A stretch of DNA of 64,000 nucleotides from CBDDGJ01 sp965227805 (GTDB lineage: Bacteria > Pseudomonadota > Alphaproteobacteria > RS24), in assembly GCA_965227805.1 (NCBI GenBank), contig CBDDGJ010000003.1, positions 1,364,001 to 1,428,000 of the forward strand. Direction: 5' to 3'. Shown piece by piece: positions 62,642-64,000 of the stretch (positions are counted from its first letter, which is position 1; the number at the start of each line of letters is the position of its first letter). The notes under the pieces are model-generated. The model searched no databases, had not been told where the DNA came from, and worked only from the letters and a program-made list of their open reading frames with translations. The position numbers and the translations under genes were made by a program.

Positions 62642-63556
62642 TCAGCTGGCTTCCAGCGTTGTTAATTTTTCTAGGCCTTCTGGGTCTTGATGCAAAATAA
62701 TTTGTGCATGTGGAAAGGATTGCATAAGGGTTTTTTCCACAGCATCGGCAATGTCATGTGCTCTATGTAAGCTCATATTCCCGTCTAATTCAATATGGGC
62801 CTGAATAAAAATTGTAGTGCCGGCGCGGCGTGTGCGTAAGTCATGTATGCCGCGCACATCTTGATGCGCGGTAATGATTGTCTTGATTTTCTCACGCGTT
62901 TCCTCATTTAATTCATGATCCATAAGCTGCCTGGCTGCTTTTTGTAAAATGTGTCGGGCACTATTGAATAAAATACCCGCAACGACCACCCCTAAAGCCG
63001 GGTCAGCATAATAAAAATCACCGTAATGGCTGGCAACCAGAGCACCGATAACGGCAAGATTCATAAATAAATCACCTTCATAATGTGCTGAATCTGCCGA
63101 TACGGCAAGCGAACCAGTGCGCCGCGCAACGCGCTTTTGTATAAATACAAGGCCGAGCGTGAGTATGATGGATATGGCGATAACATAAATCCCAATCAGA
63201 CCATAGGCTATAGCTTGCGGATTTAGAAAAGATAAAATTGCTTCATAAATTATAAAAAGAGCCGACGCTGAAATAATAACCCCCTGCGCCAAAGCGGCGA
63301 GGGCTTCGGCTTTGCCATGTCCGAAACGATGCTCATAATCGGGCGGTGTCATGGCGTGGCGTACAGCAAAGAAATTGATAAAGCTAATGCCGAAATCCAA
63401 TATCGAATCCAAAAGCGAGCCTAACAGAGCAACCGAGCCGGTCATAACCCATGCGATGGCCTTTATACTTACCAGTGTTAACGCAACCATAATCGCCAGG
63501 CCAGTGACAAGGCGAATTTGTTGATTATGGTCAGATTGCTGGTGGGTATCAGCCAT
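62642..63556 (-). CDS. Cation diffusion facilitator family transporter (FieF-like)
   Basis: A 304-residue inner-membrane metal/proton antiporter with six membrane segments and a C-terminal cytoplasmic domain. The metal site is seen in SLLDSILDFGISFINFFAVR (D...D) and SADSAHYEGDLFMNLAVIG (D...HxxxD form), as in FieF/YiiP for zinc, iron or manganese. HDLRTRRAGTTIFIQAHIEL opens the C-terminal domain. The TAATG overlap with pdxH links them. Confidence 0.92.
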   Translation of the reverse strand: MADTHQQSDHNQQIRLVTGLAIMVALTLVSIKAIAWVMTGSVALLGSLLDSILDFGISFINFFAVRHAMTPPDYEHRFGHGKAEALAALAQGVIISASALFIIYEAILSFLNPQAIAYGLIGIYVIAISIILTLGLVFIQKRVARRTGSLAVSADSAHYEGDLFMNLAVIGALVASHYGDFYYADPALGVVVAGILFNSARHILQKAARQLMDHELNEETREKIKTIITAHQDVRGIHDLRTRRAGTTIFIQAHIELDGNMSLHRAHDIADAVEKTLMQSFPHAQIILHQDPEGLEKLTTLEAS

Positions 63557-64000
63557 TAGGGATAAAGCCTTTGTGTGTGCCAGCTTTCACCGTCACGCTT
63601 ATAGATGATACGGTCATGCAGGCGATGCGCCCCATCCTGCCAAAATTCAATATGCAGCGGTTTTATCGACCAGCCAGCCCAATAGGGCGGGCGCGGTATA
63701 TCCTCCATACCATATTGTGCTTTATAATCGGCAAAGCGTTGCTCCAATATGGCACGCGCGGCAAGGGGCTGCGATTGCAGCGATGCCCAGGCACCAAGCC
63801 TGCTTTCGGGGTGCCGGCTTTGGTGGTAGGCATCTGCTTTGGCGTCATCTACCCTATGCGTTGTTCCACGTATGCGGATTTGCCGCCGACAGCTTTTCCA
63901 GTGAAAACAAAGCGCGGCATGTGGGGTGGTATCTAACTCTTGCCCCTTGGTGCTTTGCATATTTGTATAAAAGGTGAATAACCCCTCTTGCCAGTCTTTT
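63556..64000 (-). CDS. pdxH: Pyridoxamine 5'-phosphate oxidase, C-terminal part (cut by window edge)
   Basis: The gene reads leftwards and its 5' part lies beyond 64000; 147 codons are visible. LFTFYTNMQSTKGQELDTTP, ALCFHWKSCRRQIRIRGTTH and PPYWAGWSIKPLHIEFWQDG are the PdxH pattern (FMN-binding and PLP-binding residues, ending in RLYP as most homologues end in RLxP). It oxidises PNP/PMP to pyridoxal phosphate, in the cytoplasm. A Met at 63960 is internal, not the start. Confidence 0.95.
   Translation of the reverse strand, partial: KDWQEGLFTFYTNMQSTKGQELDTTPHAALCFHWKSCRRQIRIRGTTHRVDDAKADAYHQSRHPESRLGAWASLQSQPLAARAILEQRFADYKAQYGMEDIPRPPYWAGWSIKPLHIEFWQDGAHRLHDRIIYKRDGESWHTQRLYP

Overview
The window looks like a chromosomal piece of an alphaproteobacterium, probably free-living and perhaps marine. 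The evidence is gene order: murA / DUF2948 / hisD / UPF0262, infA / maf / rng / yacG, recJ / glpX / hom / alaC and tig / clpP / clpX are all arrangements typical of Alphaproteobacteria, and DUF2948 and UPF0262 are families known mainly from that class. Base composition looks moderate (mid-40s % GC by eye, not computed), with AT-rich patches. No rRNA, insertion sequence, integrase or CRISPR array was seen. Six tRNA genes are present (Phe, Thr, Glu, Leu, Asp, Val).

Layout. 0-9 kb: the start of a TauD-type dioxygenase, a PopZ-like polar protein, and a giant (about 2,600 residue) BspA-type repeat lipoprotein. 9-11 kb: glnB-glnA behind a textbook sigma-54 promoter, followed by a well-formed candidate small RNA in a cluster of GANTC sites. 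11-22 kb (mostly minus strand): gamma-carbonic-anhydrase-like protein, nitronate monooxygenase, ilvD, then the infA/maf/rng/yacG and murA/hisD core blocks with bioB between them. 22-25.5 kb: a lone gene-transfer-agent-type holin, a cytochrome P450 and a thiolase. 25.5-27.8 kb: an AT-rich accessory island of three unknown genes (one possibly phospholipase-D-like, two membrane proteins in one frame separated by a TAG), followed by a pair of structured repeats. 27.8-33 kb: thiolase-like protein, thioesterase, double cold-shock protein, sirtuin, glyoxalase-like protein, a TPR-like secreted protein and an MsrA homologue lacking its cysteines. 33-39 kb: recJ, glpX, hom, alaC, fabZ. 39-48 kb: hupB and lon on the minus strand and tig, clpP, clpX on the plus strand. 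48.8-56.2 kb: a ten-gene Mrp-type cation/proton antiporter operon. 56-64 kb: tRNA-Asp and tRNA-Val, a Baeyer-Villiger-type monooxygenase, the DUF3604 / PPIase / HupE-UreJ trio, then dgkA, a cation-diffusion-facilitator and pdxH (cut by the window end).

How the genes work together. Nitrogen sensing and assimilation (glnBA), cell-wall precursor synthesis (murA), amino-acid and biotin synthesis, protein quality control (tig, clpXP, lon) and cation homeostasis (Mrp) form the housekeeping part. Several oxygenases and CoA enzymes (P450, thiolases, SDR, flavin monooxygenases, nitronate monooxygenase) suggest catabolism of lipophilic or terpenoid/steroid-like compounds, though no full pathway is visible.

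Most noteworthy: the accessory island with its in-frame TAG; the paired repeat whose outer stems show two compensatory changes; the candidate sRNA with a CU-rich loop and its GANTC cluster; MurA with Asp in place of the fosfomycin-target Cys; the cysteine-less MsrA homologue; the lone holin; and the giant repeat lipoprotein. All functional statements rest on reading motifs by eye; no database search was run.
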